Positions 22,999 to 33,610 of a stretch of DNA of 64,000 nt are shown here, piece by piece. A program made the position numbers and the translations under genes. The notes beneath the pieces were generated by a model. That model was given only the letters and a program-made list of their open reading frames with translations, was not told where the DNA came from and made no database searches. How positions within the stretch are numbered: position 1 is the first letter of the stretch; every line of letters starts with the position of its first letter. This DNA is from Paraconiothyrium sp. Pb-2020 (Eukaryota > Ascomycota > Dothideomycetes > Pleosporales > Didymosphaeriaceae), in contig JAJUBI010000003.1 in assembly GCA_022419385.1 (NCBI GenBank), positions 4,464,001-4,528,000 of the forward strand, written 5' to 3'.

Positions 22999-24029
22999 GG
23001 TGTATGCGCTTGTAACTATCAGGTGTGTATATCGCAATCTGTTTTATCTCCTTCCACAGATTCAAGGTAACGAATGTCGAAGGCGATCAAACGAAACGAA
23101 ACGAATGTCAACCACACAAATACCGATACCAAAAGACAGTCATCTGGGGCGAACGACTCTCTTAATGCAGCTTACCATCTTCCTCCGCCACGCGACAATG
23201 CGAAACACGGACTCACCCGCACCGCGCAGCACCGTGCAGCTGTCGCAAACGCTCCGTAGCGCCGTACGCCTGCACAGCACCACAGCCATGTCCGAAAATA
23301 ATCGCCGTGTTTCTTCGCCGTGCCCGAAAACTACTGCTTCGGGCATGGCTGTGCTACTTTTGGGGGCTGGCGTAGTGCTTACTCGGACCGTGGTTGGCGG
23401 TGAGGTGCTGGGGTGGGCAAGTGTAGGGTGCGCGGGGGCTGTGCTCAGCTAGAGCCTCACTCACCACGTGGTGTACCATAGTAGGATACAGGTGCGTAGG
23501 CAGACGGCGTGCATGCTTTGGAAACATCGACTACCGAATTCATGCTTCCTTATGCTATATGTAGGAGATGCGCGTACGTGCCGCAATTGCGCAGTGAACA
23601 CCTGCCGTGCAGGAAGGGATCTCGACAATTTTTACGCCACAGAAACAGCAAGAGAAAGGATGCAAACAATGCACACACCAACGCTTCTTCTTAGAGTATA
23701 AGCTCTACTCGCGTCTTCCGGGAGACATAAGCTTTTCTCCATCTTTGCGAGAGCTCCGCGAAACAAGGCCAAAGTCCGTGATCGTCTGCACGTGCGCGGC
23801 AAACTATCCAGATGTAGTACTCCGTTACCCACACTCTTATAGAGGCCTGACGGACGGTCGTGTTCGGTACAATCACATGCCGATTGGAAAGTTTCTCGAA
23901 GGTGTGAGGGGCCCGTATGTACGAACTTCTTGCAGCCAAGTAGAACGGCATGTACCTCCCCACCCAATTCAACAATTTTAATCGTCCTTTGTGGAATCCT
24001 CAGAGGGATATTCTCGCCGTCGATTCACT
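22999..24029. other. 1-kb intergenic region
   Basis: No confident gene. One small plus-strand frame with an ATG at 23288 and stop at 23452 (54 aa) has a hydrophobic C-terminal half, but nothing else supports it. A short inverted repeat (tgcccgaa/ttcgggca, 9-nt loop) lies at about 23321-23345 inside that frame. Confidence 0.4.
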
Positions 24030-24287
24030 CTACGCACTGCCCAAACCAAACATCCTACGCAGTACCTGCCTCCAACTCTTCTCCAAATCCTCGCTGCTGG
24101 CCTGATCTCCACCCTGTCTCCACTCTTGCTTTCCCTCCTCCGAAGCACCGGAGGTAGATGCGACATGCGAGGTTGTAGACGTAGTTGCGGTGACCTGTCG
24201 CTCAGCGGGTGATTGACTTCCCACGAGCGTGTAGTACAAGGTTTCGATGCCGCGGTCAAGACCGCGGGGGTAGTGGGGTTGGACCAT
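24030..24287 (-). CDS. possible small protein, 85 aa, unknown
   Basis: Open frame from an ATG at 24287 to the stop at 24030. The protein is hydrophilic, with an Arg/Asp-rich start (MVQPHYPRGLDRG), a Thr/Ser-rich middle and a basic amphipathic end (SWRQVLRRMFGLGSA). There is no known domain. The frame stays open further upstream, so the start is a choice. It could be the last exon of a larger gene or a chance ORF. Confidence 0.3.
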   Translation of the reverse strand: MVQPHYPRGLDRGIETLYYTLVGSQSPAERQVTATTSTTSHVASTSGASEEGKQEWRQGGDQASSEDLEKSWRQVLRRMFGLGSA

Positions 24288-24918
24288 TGCTGGTGTTTGG
24301 GAGATGGAAGTGTGTTCTCTATGATTTGCGAATGCGAGAGAGAACCATAATAGTTGAGCGAGGAGATGACGGTCATTTTTGTTCACGTGGGGAGAACAAT
24401 AGTAAGGGTGCGAGACAGGGGGAACAAAGAGATGGGCGTGATGGGTTGGACATGGGATGCTGGAACAGTGCCTCTTTGGCAAGGAGGTATACTTTGGTAG
24501 TAACGTGTTAATGGGGTAAATCATCCTGCAGCACAATCAACCAAGCACCCCGGGCCATCGCATCTATGTCCTCGTTGCTAGGCTAGTGTGTCAACGTTGT
24601 TTGTTGAGCAAGCTACACCCGTTCGAAAGACTTTGCTCAGACCTCTTTCACGGCCGGAAATAGCCAATGAAATAGGAAATTGCATGCTTGCCAAATGGCT
24701 ACACTTATGTGTATAGGCTTCATTAGTACAAGAGCTATACCAATGCGCAATACGCGAGCGAGTTCGGATATGCGGCTATAACGAAGCATAGTATCGACAA
24801 ATGAACTCCGAAAACCTCAAGATCTTGAGACCTTGCTTTTGATCACGTGGGTTGGCTCAGTCCGCGGGTGCTCGAGCAGCATCCGTGTAATAAGAGACCC
24901 GTGACCCTCTTCAGCTCT
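24288..24918. other. intergenic, no gene seen
   Basis: About 630 nt upstream of the small frame at 24030 and downstream of the ankyrin gene. No supported gene, RNA or repeat. Confidence 0.4.
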
Positions 24919-27324
24919 CTACCAGAGTACAATTCCTTGTATAGCCCTTCTTTCCTCACTCCTCTGCTCCATGTTCACGCGGGAGCCGTACGACATGGTC
25001 GTGGCTCTTTCTCTTTGCCAATTGTACTGCACTATTACCGTCTCGGTCCACTGGGTTGACGTCTGCTCCATGCTCAAGTAGTAGCCGTACAATAGGTTCA
25101 TAACCACGTTCGGCTGCCTGTTGTAGCGCAGTCTTGTAGTAGTAGTTCGTTGTGTTGACGTCTGCTCCATGCTCAAGTAGTAGCTGTATAATAGGTTCAT
25201 AACCACGTTCGGCTGCCGTTGTAGCGCAGACCCGTAGTAGTTCGTTGTGTTGACATCTGCTCCATGCTCAAGTAGTAGCCGTACAATAGGTTCATAACCA
25301 CGTTCGGCTGCCCGTTGTAGCGCAGACCCGTAGTAGTAGTTCGTTGTGTTGACGTCTGCTCCATGCTCAAGTAGTAGCTGTACAATAGGTTCATAACCAC
25401 GTTCGGCTGCCCGTTGTAGCGCAGACCCGTAGTAGTTCGTTGTGTTAACATCTGCTCCATGCTCAAGTAGTAGCTGTACAATAGGTTCATAACCACGTTC
25501 GGCTGCCTGTTGTAGCGCAGACCCGTAGTAGTAGTTTGTTGTGTTGACGTCTGCTCCATGCTCAAGTAGTAGCCGTACAATAGGTTCGTGACCATGTTCG
25601 GCTGCCCATTGTAGCGCAGTCGCGTATTTTCTACCTGCGTTAATGTCTGCTCCATGCTCAAGTAGTAGCCGTACAATAGGTTCGTGACCATGTTCGGCTG
25701 CCCATTGTAGCGCAGTCGCGTATTTTCCACCTGCGTTAATGTCTGCTCCATGCTCAAGTAGCAGCCGCACAACAGGTTCGTGACCATGTCCGGCTGCTCG
25801 TTGTAGCGCAGTCGCGTAGTTTCCACCTGCGTTAACGTCTGCTCCATGCCCAAGTAGCAGCCGTACAATAGATTCGTGACCATGTTTAGCTGCCTGTTGT
25901 AGCACAGTCCCGAAGCTTCCAACTGCGTTGACGTCTGCTTTACGCTTAAGCAATAGCCGTGCAATAGATTCGTGGCCCTTTTCGACTGCCCGAAGGAGTG
26001 CACCCCCACTGATTACTTTTTGTGCTTCCACATGCGCTCCCTGTTCAAGCAATATCCGTACGATGGATTCATGGCCGTTTGCCGCCGCCCACTGTAGCGG
26101 ACTCCCGCTCCATCTTCCTTCTGCGTTAACATCTGCTCCACGCTCAAGTAACAGCCGTACAGCAGGTTCGTTACCAGTTTTCGCCGCTTGGAGTAGTACG
26201 CTTCCACGATGTGTATGCTGCGCATTGACATTCAGTCCGTTCTCCAGAAGCTTCTTCAAACCATCTTCGGTGCAGTTGCTAGCCGCTATCATCACTATGG
26301 CACTTCTGCTATCCTTTGGATTGAGGTTGGCTGTTCGGCAAACGGTCTCCGTAAGTTCTTTATTGCCTATTCCAGCGGCCGCATGTATTGGAGTGAGTCC
26401 GGAGCAGTCTTTTGCAGTAGGATTGGCACCTTTCTCCAGCAAAAGCTTCGCTATGTGCTTGTGCCCCCTCGCAACTGCAAGGTGTAATGCTGATTTGCCG
26501 TAGGTTGTCTCTGCACAAATCTCCGAACCTAGATCCAAGAGCGTCCGTGTAACATCTATGTGGCCACCGGAGGCGGAGATATGGAGCGCGGTAAGGCCGC
26601 TGTCGTTCCGTACTGTTACGTCAACTCCTCTCTGTACAAGTGTCTGTACAATGTCTGCTTGACCTGCACGTGCTGCGTCGTGCAGTACCGAATTTCCTTT
26701 GACGTCCTTCAAATCGCCGCTTGCACTTGCATCAAGCAGGAAATGTACGCATTCCGTATGACCCTTGCTTGCAGCAACGTGGAGCGCGGTCTTACCTTCG
26801 TCTGACCTCGTCTCGACGTCGGCTCCGTATTCAATCAGTAACCGCAGTATTAATATGTTACCGGCCTCCGCTGCTACGAGTATGTTCGAAGTTTCCATCA
26901 AGCGCTCACGCTCAATGTGCGCCTGTTTGCAAAACATTTTGATCTGTTCTTCTTGCGAAACACTTTCTGATGCAATTTGTTGCCCGTGACAGAGCCTGAT
27001 GTGTCTCCGCAGGTTGTCTTTTCGCGAAGCTCCCTTGAACGTGCATCCAGGAACATTGCAGCGAAAACGTATAGCGGTGGTTTGATGTTGCGTGCTGTGT
27101 CTATCACGATCGTGACTCAACGCAAACCCTTTGCCGCATTGCTTGCAACAGTACGGTTTACGATGGGTGTTGTAGTGGCGGCTTGCGATCGCCAATCAGC
27201 ATTGTTTAGTCTAAGAAAGTAATAGAAGTGCTCACTTGAAACGTTTAAGAGTATCGAAGGTCTTAGGACACTTGTCACATTGTATGAAGTCATTTCGTGG
27301 GATGGCTGAGTGAGCGAGGTCCAT
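24919..27324 (-). pseudogene. C2H2 zinc-finger plus ankyrin-repeat protein, frameshifted in the last repeats
   Basis: Three C2H2 fingers open the protein: CDKC...RHYNTH, CKQC...RHSTQH, and CNVPGC...RHIRLCH. About 17 ankyrin repeats follow. Exon 1 is 27324-27236 (finger 1 up to LKRFN) and exon 2 starts at 27181; the 54-nt intron splits finger 1. The last seven or so repeats are near-identical 33/34-residue units (GHEPIVRLLLEHGADVN, then GYEPIV...). At about 25216-25218 one C of a CCC run is missing relative to sister units. From there the ankyrin frame is lost and an unrelated tail runs to 24919. The correct frame continues through two more repeats to a stop at 24956-24958. This may be a real break or an assembly error in a repeat array. 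As written the product has 783 residues. Role inferred: regulatory or interaction protein. Confidence 0.75.
25062..25930 (-). repeat. near-identical ~99/102-bp ankyrin tandem units
   Basis: Consecutive coding units share almost the whole sequence, including the block around tccatgctcaagtagtagc and the block gttcataaccacgttcggct. Some units differ by a three-base gain or loss (tagtag versus tagtagtag), which adds or removes one Tyr. Units become more diverged toward 25930. The pattern indicates recent unit duplication or conversion. Confidence 0.85.
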
Positions 27325-27813
27325 GATTCATGTTCTAATAACATTTGCGAGACACTATAAGAGGCAAGGCTTCATGTGGTAGTCGCAAATCTTGAGAAGC
27401 AAATTAAAAGGTATAGTGCAACCGATGTCTATCCTCGCAACATTTTGGAAGCTTAGGGTGACCAGGCGACGGCTTTGTACAAGTCTACAAAAAAGCAAGG
27501 CAAACGGACAAGGCTACGGTAGCAGCGTAGGACACAGGCTTGGCGAAGAGGGCGCGCGCTTGAGCCGGAGTGTTGAGAAGGGGCTGAGGACAGAAGTGAT
27601 AAGGACCCCACCACCCCATCGCTTCTTCTCTTGCATTCCTCAACATTACGCCAAGCATTCACGCTCTTTCGCGCTTCGTTATTGGTCGCCCTCTTCTCTC
27701 GCCGCACTGATGCCGCCACACCGGCACACCCCAACCAATAGCCACGGACAGCCTCCGTAAGGGCGCTTTTTTTTTTAACACTAGAGCAGGTATGCCTCTT
27801 CTCGTCGCGCCGA
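27325..27813. other. divergent upstream region between two C2H2 genes
   Basis: Roughly 490 nt lie between the ATG of the C2H2-ankyrin gene (minus) and the first coding part of the C2H2 gene (plus). A T-run sits at about 27767-27776. An unresolved first exon of the plus-strand gene may be here. Confidence 0.45.
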
Positions 27814-28752
27814 TTGCCTCTCGCTCTCCAGGTAAGCCACCGCCCCTTGCCCCTCTGTACACCCATCCATGATGACGTGTCCTTCAGCCGCAGTGCTCTG
27901 AACGAAAGGGTTCCCTGCGATTGGCCAGGATGCATGAAGACCTTTGGACGGGAGCCTGATCGTGATCGTCACCGGAACTCAGTCCACAAGCTGGAAACAC
28001 CATTCTGGTGCCCGGTTGCCGGTTGCAGTCGCAGTGAGACCTATTCTGGCCATGGCCTCAAGCGTCCATTCGCAAGAAAAGACAAACTTAACTCTCATAA
28101 AAAGAAGATCCACAAGACTACTGTGTCTTCTACAGAGTCTGCAGACCGCTTAGGCACCGGAAGCCATGCAGCTGGCGGCTTCACTGGCATCGACGGCTTC
28201 ACTGGCATCGACGGCATCATTGGCATCGACAACATCACTGCCATCGGCAACATCACTGCCATCGACAACATCACTGCCATCGACAACATCACTGCCATCG
28301 ACAACATCACTGCCATCGACAACATCACTGCCATCGACGGATCCACTGCCATCGACGGATATTCCGATATTCAGGGATCAAGCGCTCTTAAGGAGCCCCT
28401 GTTCAATGGCATCTTCAGTGATGTTAACGGATTCGCTGACACGTACGAGCCGAGCAAGACCAGCGACTTCACCAGTATTAACGGGCTCATGGAAACGTTC
28501 ATCAACATGGACATGTTCAGTAACGGCGATACGGTCACCAATGACTCCACCAGTGACTCCACCCACATTGGCACGTTCCCAAACACCGGCGAGTTCACCA
28601 ACGCGTATGGACTCGCCGATGTCGAGGGGCTTAGCACCGCTAACGCTTCTGTGAGCAGCGGGCTCACCAGCGTGGAGGAGGTTGATAATACGGACGAGTT
28701 CGCTGATCTGGAATGGCTTCTTAGTTTCGATGGTACCACGAACTTTCTCTGA
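27814..28752 (+). CDS. C2H2 zinc-finger protein with hexapeptide tandem repeat; 5' end unresolved
   Basis: Putative DNA-binding regulator. Finger 1 is CDWPGCMKTF...DRDRHRNSVH. Finger 2 is CPVAGC...RKDKLNSHKKKIH, with a longer spacing. Then come ten six-residue units (consensus ITAIDN), a long Ser/Thr/Asp/Asn-rich region and an acidic-aromatic tail (DEFADLEWLLSFDGT) resembling an activation segment. The frame is open from before 27814 but has no in-frame ATG ahead of the first finger. An exon starting at ATG 27792 with donor gtaagc would not join in phase. The true start therefore lies in an upstream exon I could not place, or the gene is damaged. Its finger spacing and DRDRH motif resemble those of the divergent neighbour. 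Confidence 0.6.
   Translation: MPLALQVSHRPLPLCTPIHDDVSFSRSALNERVPCDWPGCMKTFGREPDRDRHRNSVHKLETPFWCPVAGCSRSETYSGHGLKRPFARKDKLNSHKKKIHKTTVSSTESADRLGTGSHAAGGFTGIDGFTGIDGIIGIDNITAIGNITAIDNITAIDNITAIDNITAIDNITAIDGSTAIDGYSDIQGSSALKEPLFNGIFSDVNGFADTYEPSKTSDFTSINGLMETFINMDMFSNGDTVTNDSTSDSTHIGTFPNTGEFTNAYGLADVEGLSTANASVSSGLTSVEEVDNTDEFADLEWLLSFDGTTNFL
28180..28359 (+). repeat. ten tandem 18-bp units in coding sequence
   Basis: Unit consensus is atcactgccatcgacaac, encoding ITAIDN. The central four units are identical. The outer ones vary (FTGIDG twice, IIGIDN, ITAIGN, ITAIDG, STAIDG). Every unit is 18 nt, so the frame is preserved. Confidence 0.93.
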
Positions 28753-30032
28753 TTGTTTTTGAAAGTCACTCTTTGTATGTCAGACAGTGTTCATATAGCT
28801 TAGCAATAAACAAGGTCTTCTTCTATAGCCCTGTTGCTACGAAGGAACGTGAAGTAACCCTTGAGAGACACGATGGGTGTCTGTTTGTCTCGAGCTGTGC
28901 TAGGTTGTATTGTGGATAATTATACGAATGGGTTAGTTGTTGGCTCATCACTGTATGCCTACAACTGTTGGCCTGCAACAAGGTGCTGATAGGCTGCAAA
29001 AATTCTGAGTTCAATTAGCCAACCCACATCGGCACTGAACTTGTAGGCGTTTCAAGTACCCTACAAAGTGCGTAGCCGTACATATAGTATATCGTATACA
29101 GGGAGCTCGTGTTTTGTATAAGGAATTGCCAAACAAACCCTAACTTGACACTGCGACACGATAACCACAATAATTGATTACAATAATTTACAATAGTAGA
29201 AGCCAGATATAGAGCCTTTGCGCTAACTCTGCCTTCATTTAAAAGTAATTGTAATGTGGTTCAGGACTATTGTTGCGTTGCGTCAGGCCAAATCGTCGGC
29301 GTGTATTCCTAATAAAGAACGAGCTCCTCATAGCTCGTGATACACTACTAGAGCCACATGAACAACGCGAGTACAGGAACCGTAAATTGATACCCTCATC
29401 ACTGTAACAAGGTCCTATTGAGAGTATATATTAAACTTATCGTGTATCAGCGTACGAAGCGTTCGCGAAGCATGAATCTGGGAAACTCGAGTTAAAATAA
29501 CAAACGTCAGCTTAAAGGAGTAGTACGTGCGTAAGCTGAGTGTGCAAGTCGAGAAACCATGAGGCGAAAAATCTCATCACACATCACTTCAATCACTTAG
29601 AACAGCATGCAACACCGACTCCTATATTCCGCTACGATCCTCAAGAATCCTCTCTCCCCCACGAAAGCAAAGGTACAAGTCATCCCCAGAACCACAGACG
29701 GACCCAAAAAGCCGGGCAGGATCTCCTGAAGTAATACATACAAAAGCAATCGACGTTCCATTCACTAGCACTAATCCACCTATCCACCATCCCAAACCTC
29801 CTGGTAAGATCTGTCGAGAATAGCGCAGGTGCGTGTCGCAAAGGTGTCAATGGCGCGGGAAGAGGTCGTGGCCGGTGCACTAGGTATGGATCAGGTACAC
29901 CGGAATATCCCAATAGCCGAACAAGTATCGATATCGAAGTAGATTTTCTCAAGGTAGGCCTTCCAGTCGTGTCATTGACAAGAGCGTCACCGGGCCGAGC
30001 AGTGCGCTCCTACCTCCCGCTATGGAAGGCAT
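28753..30032. other. gene-poor region, 1.3 kb
   Basis: No frame with motifs or splice support. It looks visibly richer in A/T than its flanks between about 28790 and 29560. It might be an old, mutated repeat, but I recognise no transposon domain or terminal repeat. Confidence 0.4.
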
Positions 30033-30185
30033 CTACTGGACGATGCAGTTTGCACCGGGCGTAGGCATTTGCTTCTGGACGGTGCAGTTTGCACCCGGGG
30101 TAGGCATCTGCTTCTGGACGATGCAGTTTGCGCCGGGAGTGGGCATGTTGCGCATGACGGTGCAGTTGGCTCCTGGAGTAGGCAT
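30033..30185 (-). CDS. 50-residue protein of four 13-residue repeats, unknown family
   Basis: Function not recognised. ATG at 30185 (context aaccaaaATGcc) to TAG at 30033. The product is four units: MPTPGANCTVMRN, MPTPGANCIVQKQ, MPTPGANCTVQKQ and MPTPGANCIVQ. In the MPTPGANC core the units differ at the third base of the Pro, Thr, Pro, Gly and Ala codons, yet the residues never change. This argues for selection on this frame, not the 65-aa frame on the plus strand. There is one Cys per unit, no signal peptide and no dibasic site. A TATA-like element lies about 95 nt upstream. A degenerate further start of a unit (ATGCCTTCC) follows the stop. Metal binding or a conidial or stress peptide is conceivable, but nothing shows it. 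Confidence 0.62.
   Translation of the reverse strand: MPTPGANCTVMRNMPTPGANCIVQKQMPTPGANCTVQKQMPTPGANCIVQ
30036..30185 (-). repeat. four tandem 39-bp units
   Basis: Units of 39 nt (the last truncated to 33) with substitutions concentrated at third codon positions of the minus-strand frame. Confidence 0.9.
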
Positions 30186-31096
30186 TTTGGTTGTTTGGGG
30201 GTTGTTTAATGAATGTTAAACTGGTAATGAGGGGATGTTCTGGTAGGTTGGAGGTTAGGAGGGTGGGGTTTGGCCGAGTATTTATGCATTTCGTGATACG
30301 CGATGGTTATTGCGAGAGGCGACTACTTCTTTGATTCGGCGTCTAGATTAGACTGGAAGACAAGGACATTGAGTGGAGGAGTGATTATTGGGTGGGGAAG
30401 AAGTGATGGGGGAGGTTGTTGTGGCGGGATGCACGTCCTTGCTATTGTTCGGCTTAGTATTGTTGTCGACCACAAGCACTTGGTCACGGCGACCTGACCG
30501 CACTACCGGGGCCACGAGAATGGTAATTCATCGGCTATTGTAGGTTTTCATTGGACTACAGATGCCTATCCTCGTGGTATAGGCCATGCTAGCGCTTCGA
30601 GTTCTTTCTATTGGTGGCCTGTCGAACGCCAACAGGCCCTGAGGCTCTTTCTAGATGCGTCCAATTCATTCTAGCCGTCTCTTAGAAGGTTACCGATGGG
30701 AGCTGTTGGTACCATTCAGGTACAAGACCACGCATATGGATGAAGAGCTGCGGGAGGGGCGTGCTCCCATTCCGCGGACAGCACCCCGGATCTGGATTCT
30801 AGTATGTTCGCAAGCCCCGCGCCTTCACCTATAAGCCAAGATTGGAAGATGCATCCGAGCGTATCTAGAATGGGATGGAGATAGAGTAGGCCACGTGTGT
30901 GTGACTTATCTCGACGAAGCTTCGAGGGGTGACACACAAGATAAGCTGGTTCCGACGTACTGGATACTATGTGCAGCCGACACCCTTCGAGATTCGAGAC
31001 CGAGAGTATGCGGTTAAGTGGCTATTCGAACAATGCATCGGAATACGCATCCAATATTTCTTCCCTTATAACGCTACCGCGAAAAGTAGGTGTATC
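30186..31096. other. intergenic, no further gene seen
   Basis: Promoter side of the small repeat gene and 3' side of the Zn2Cys6 gene. No other supported feature. Confidence 0.45.
30278..30287 (-). promoter_or_regulatory. TATA-like element upstream of the 13-residue-repeat gene
   Basis: Minus-strand gcataaatac lies about 95 nt before the ATG at 30185. A C-rich stretch (ccaaaccccaccctcc) sits between it and the start, as in many fungal promoters. Confidence 0.4.
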
Positions 31097-33610
31097 TCAG
31101 CCATTGGTACTTGGCGGCGGAGGTGGGGCGGGAGCGAAAGCACTTGGACCATAGATGTTGAGTGGGTCGCGTAAGTCAGTAAATCCTTCCATGCCTTGCG
31201 CGATCATTTGATCAACGTTGGATGCCGCTCCCATCCAGCTCTCCATCGTGGTGTTGTTCGAAGTAGCCCAGTTGGTAGGGGGTAACATGTGATCTTGACC
31301 CATCATTGTAGAATCCCACAAAGTCTGGGAGCGTGGTTAGCAAGCAATAAGAGGCAGCAGACAGTCTCTTACCCAGTCAATCTCGGACGCGATGCTTGGC
31401 ATATCGAAGGCCATGTCGTTCATGTTATCAGTCGATGGCCAATTGTTCCAAATCTGTGGCGGAAGTTCCTCAGGTATAGACTCGGGTGTCAACTCTTTGG
31501 GGAGACTGGAGATATCTGTACTAGAGTTAGTCCATGAACTTTGACTATCATGTATGCAATCAATCATACTCTTCTCAAACCCGTTCGGAACTGGGTCTTG
31601 CAGCACAAGCGGAGTTGATCCCGGTGAAGAGCACTTCTTCAGCATGGCTCGAAGAATCTCAGCTCCTCTAACACAGTCCCTGTATCGGTTGGGGTGGTTT
31701 GCCCAGATATCATAAGTACCTTCCAGCAGGGAGAGCATCTCCGTGACCTTCTCCGAAGATGAGTCGCCGGTGTTTCGCAGGTGATTTAGTTCAAGGCAGA
31801 TGACCATTGCTGCGAGCAGGAAATCAAAGGTTTGCAGCGAAGACATGTACCACCAAACCTTGTTCAGCTGCCCGCCAGGTTGGCAAGCATGGAAAATGGT
31901 AATATGATATCGAAGAATCTCCGATGCAGACTCCACACAGATCTTGCGCGACTCTGCATATTTCGGGTCAGTTTGGCCCGCCGTAATGAACGTGCGATGC
32001 AGAACAAGCTTTGTCTTTAGGTATAGCAATTCAATATTGTACCGGCCCATAATCAGCACCGGAGCATCAGTAACGCAATCTTGCACGGGACGGACACGCA
32101 TTCCTTCCGGAACCTCGCTGTGGGCTTGCTCGAGGCGCTTTTCAAGGGAGACGATGGTCGCATATCGTGGAGGGGTAATTCGCTGCGCCAGCTCTGCAGC
32201 CTCTGCAAATACTGCGCAGATCTTGGCCTTTGCGATGGTATATGTTGCAGGCGTAATTTCGGACGACGGTCGCGCTTTTGGCATCTCCGTCATACTCGGC
32301 GATAGATCTGCGTCATAAAGATTCTGGGGCGATCGCGTATCGCTCTCTATGCGGCGAACGACAGCCGGTAGGCCAATGGCGAATGAGATAAGTGTGTCCA
32401 TCATGTTCAGGACGTGCCACACTCGCCGGCGCATTTCTCCCTGAAATGGTGACATGCCTTTGAAGTTACTTGGATCGCGATGATAGCCCATGCGCATTGC
32501 TACGCGCATAGAAACTCCGTTCATCAACCAGATCTTCGAGTGATGATCATCCCTCCGCAAAAACTCACACTCGCCATATATCATTAAGCTTTCGAGCGTG
32601 TAGGGCTGGCTCTTCGAAACATCTGCCAAGACCATTGCGGACGAAGCCAATTGTTGAAATCTGTTTACGGAGCTGTTTAGAAAATCGGTTGGGTCTGTCC
32701 CGTCATAGGTCGATCCTGAAGAGTTGTCGTACGCAGCGGCATGGGCATTCATCCCTGGGTTTCGAGGTCCCAAAATAATTCCCAAAGCCATCGCCGAGTA
32801 AAGCAAAGCGATCCACATCACAGACGTTGAAGAAGGATCAAGCCAAAATTGATTGTACTCTTCCTGGAATGTCGGCGCATGTATGATGAACAAGAGAGGA
32901 TCCGCACTACGTGATCATAAGCAAAGCACTTTCCAGGCCAAAGGTAATTACACATACCTATTAAACCACAGAGGAAGGAGTCGGTCGCATTCCTCCTTTG
33001 ATGGCATCTCTTGTATAAGCTGCGTTTTCGTAATGTGTCTGGGCATGCCAAATGTCACTGTGGAGCGTGCAGCGTTATCGTCCCACTCTTCCTCTTGTTC
33101 CTCATCTTCATCATCGTCTATGCTGTTTTTTACTTCTTCGATCTCTTTCAACACAGCCGACCAATGTCCAGCTCCCACGTACGTCTCGTTACCCTGGTTG
33201 CTAATGCGTAGCTGGCCGAATGTCTCTGGACTAAGATCCGCCTCTTTGGCAGCAGGAGGTTCGACGCTTGGGACAGCGGCAGTGGCTCCGTCACTCTCCT
33301 GCTGTTTCTGGTTGATTAAGTTGACAACGAGGCTCTCCAAATTCCTGATGCGACCCCTCATGTTCTGGGCCTGCTTGTTCCGCGGCGGTGGGGGAACATA
33401 TAGACATGCTTCTTGTCTCGCGCGCTTCGCACACTGGTCGCAGACTGGATGTTCACGATTGCACTTCAGTTTTCCCTGGCGGCACGGGGTACAACTGAGC
33501 TGCGGTCTAGCTCTTTTGATGGGCGCTCGAGCTAGTAACTCCGCGGCAACAGGTGGGGTTGTAGTAGGACCCGAGTTGCCGGTCGACGAAGGACTTGTCT
33601 CAGTCATCAT
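31097..33610 (-). CDS. Zn2Cys6 fungal transcription factor
   Basis: Fungus-specific nuclear regulator. Exons 33610-32958, 32906-31373 and 31324-31097 give 804 residues. The binuclear zinc cluster is near residue 40 (CTPCRQGKLKC, then CDQCAKRARQEAC). A short leucine-containing coiled-coil-like segment follows (MRGRIRNLESLVVNLINQ), then an acidic run (DDDEDEEQEEEWDD). The fungal-specific middle homology domain starts at FIIHAPTFQEEYNQFW. The C-terminal exon ends in APAPPPPPSTNG. The start is the tandem ATG at 33610; the frame extends upstream only through non-ATG codons. Target genes are unknown; the nearest neighbours give no pathway clue. Confidence 0.9.

Noticed and set aside
25062..25930. 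CRISPR-like regular repeats
   Set aside because: Units are coding ankyrin repeats without distinct spacers, in a eukaryotic genome.
25197..26009. 270-codon minus-strand frame of repeated YYLSMEQT units
   Set aside because: It is the shifted reading of the ankyrin repeats; the other frame has true ankyrin consensus.
28790..29560. Possible mutated (RIP-affected) transposon remnant
   Set aside because: Only an impression of A/T richness; no terminal repeat, target duplication or transposase similarity seen, and dinucleotide indices were not computed.
30022..30219. 65-codon plus-strand repeat frame (APGVGI units)
   Set aside because: The substitution pattern between units fits codon third positions of the minus-strand frame, so the plus frame is a mirror.
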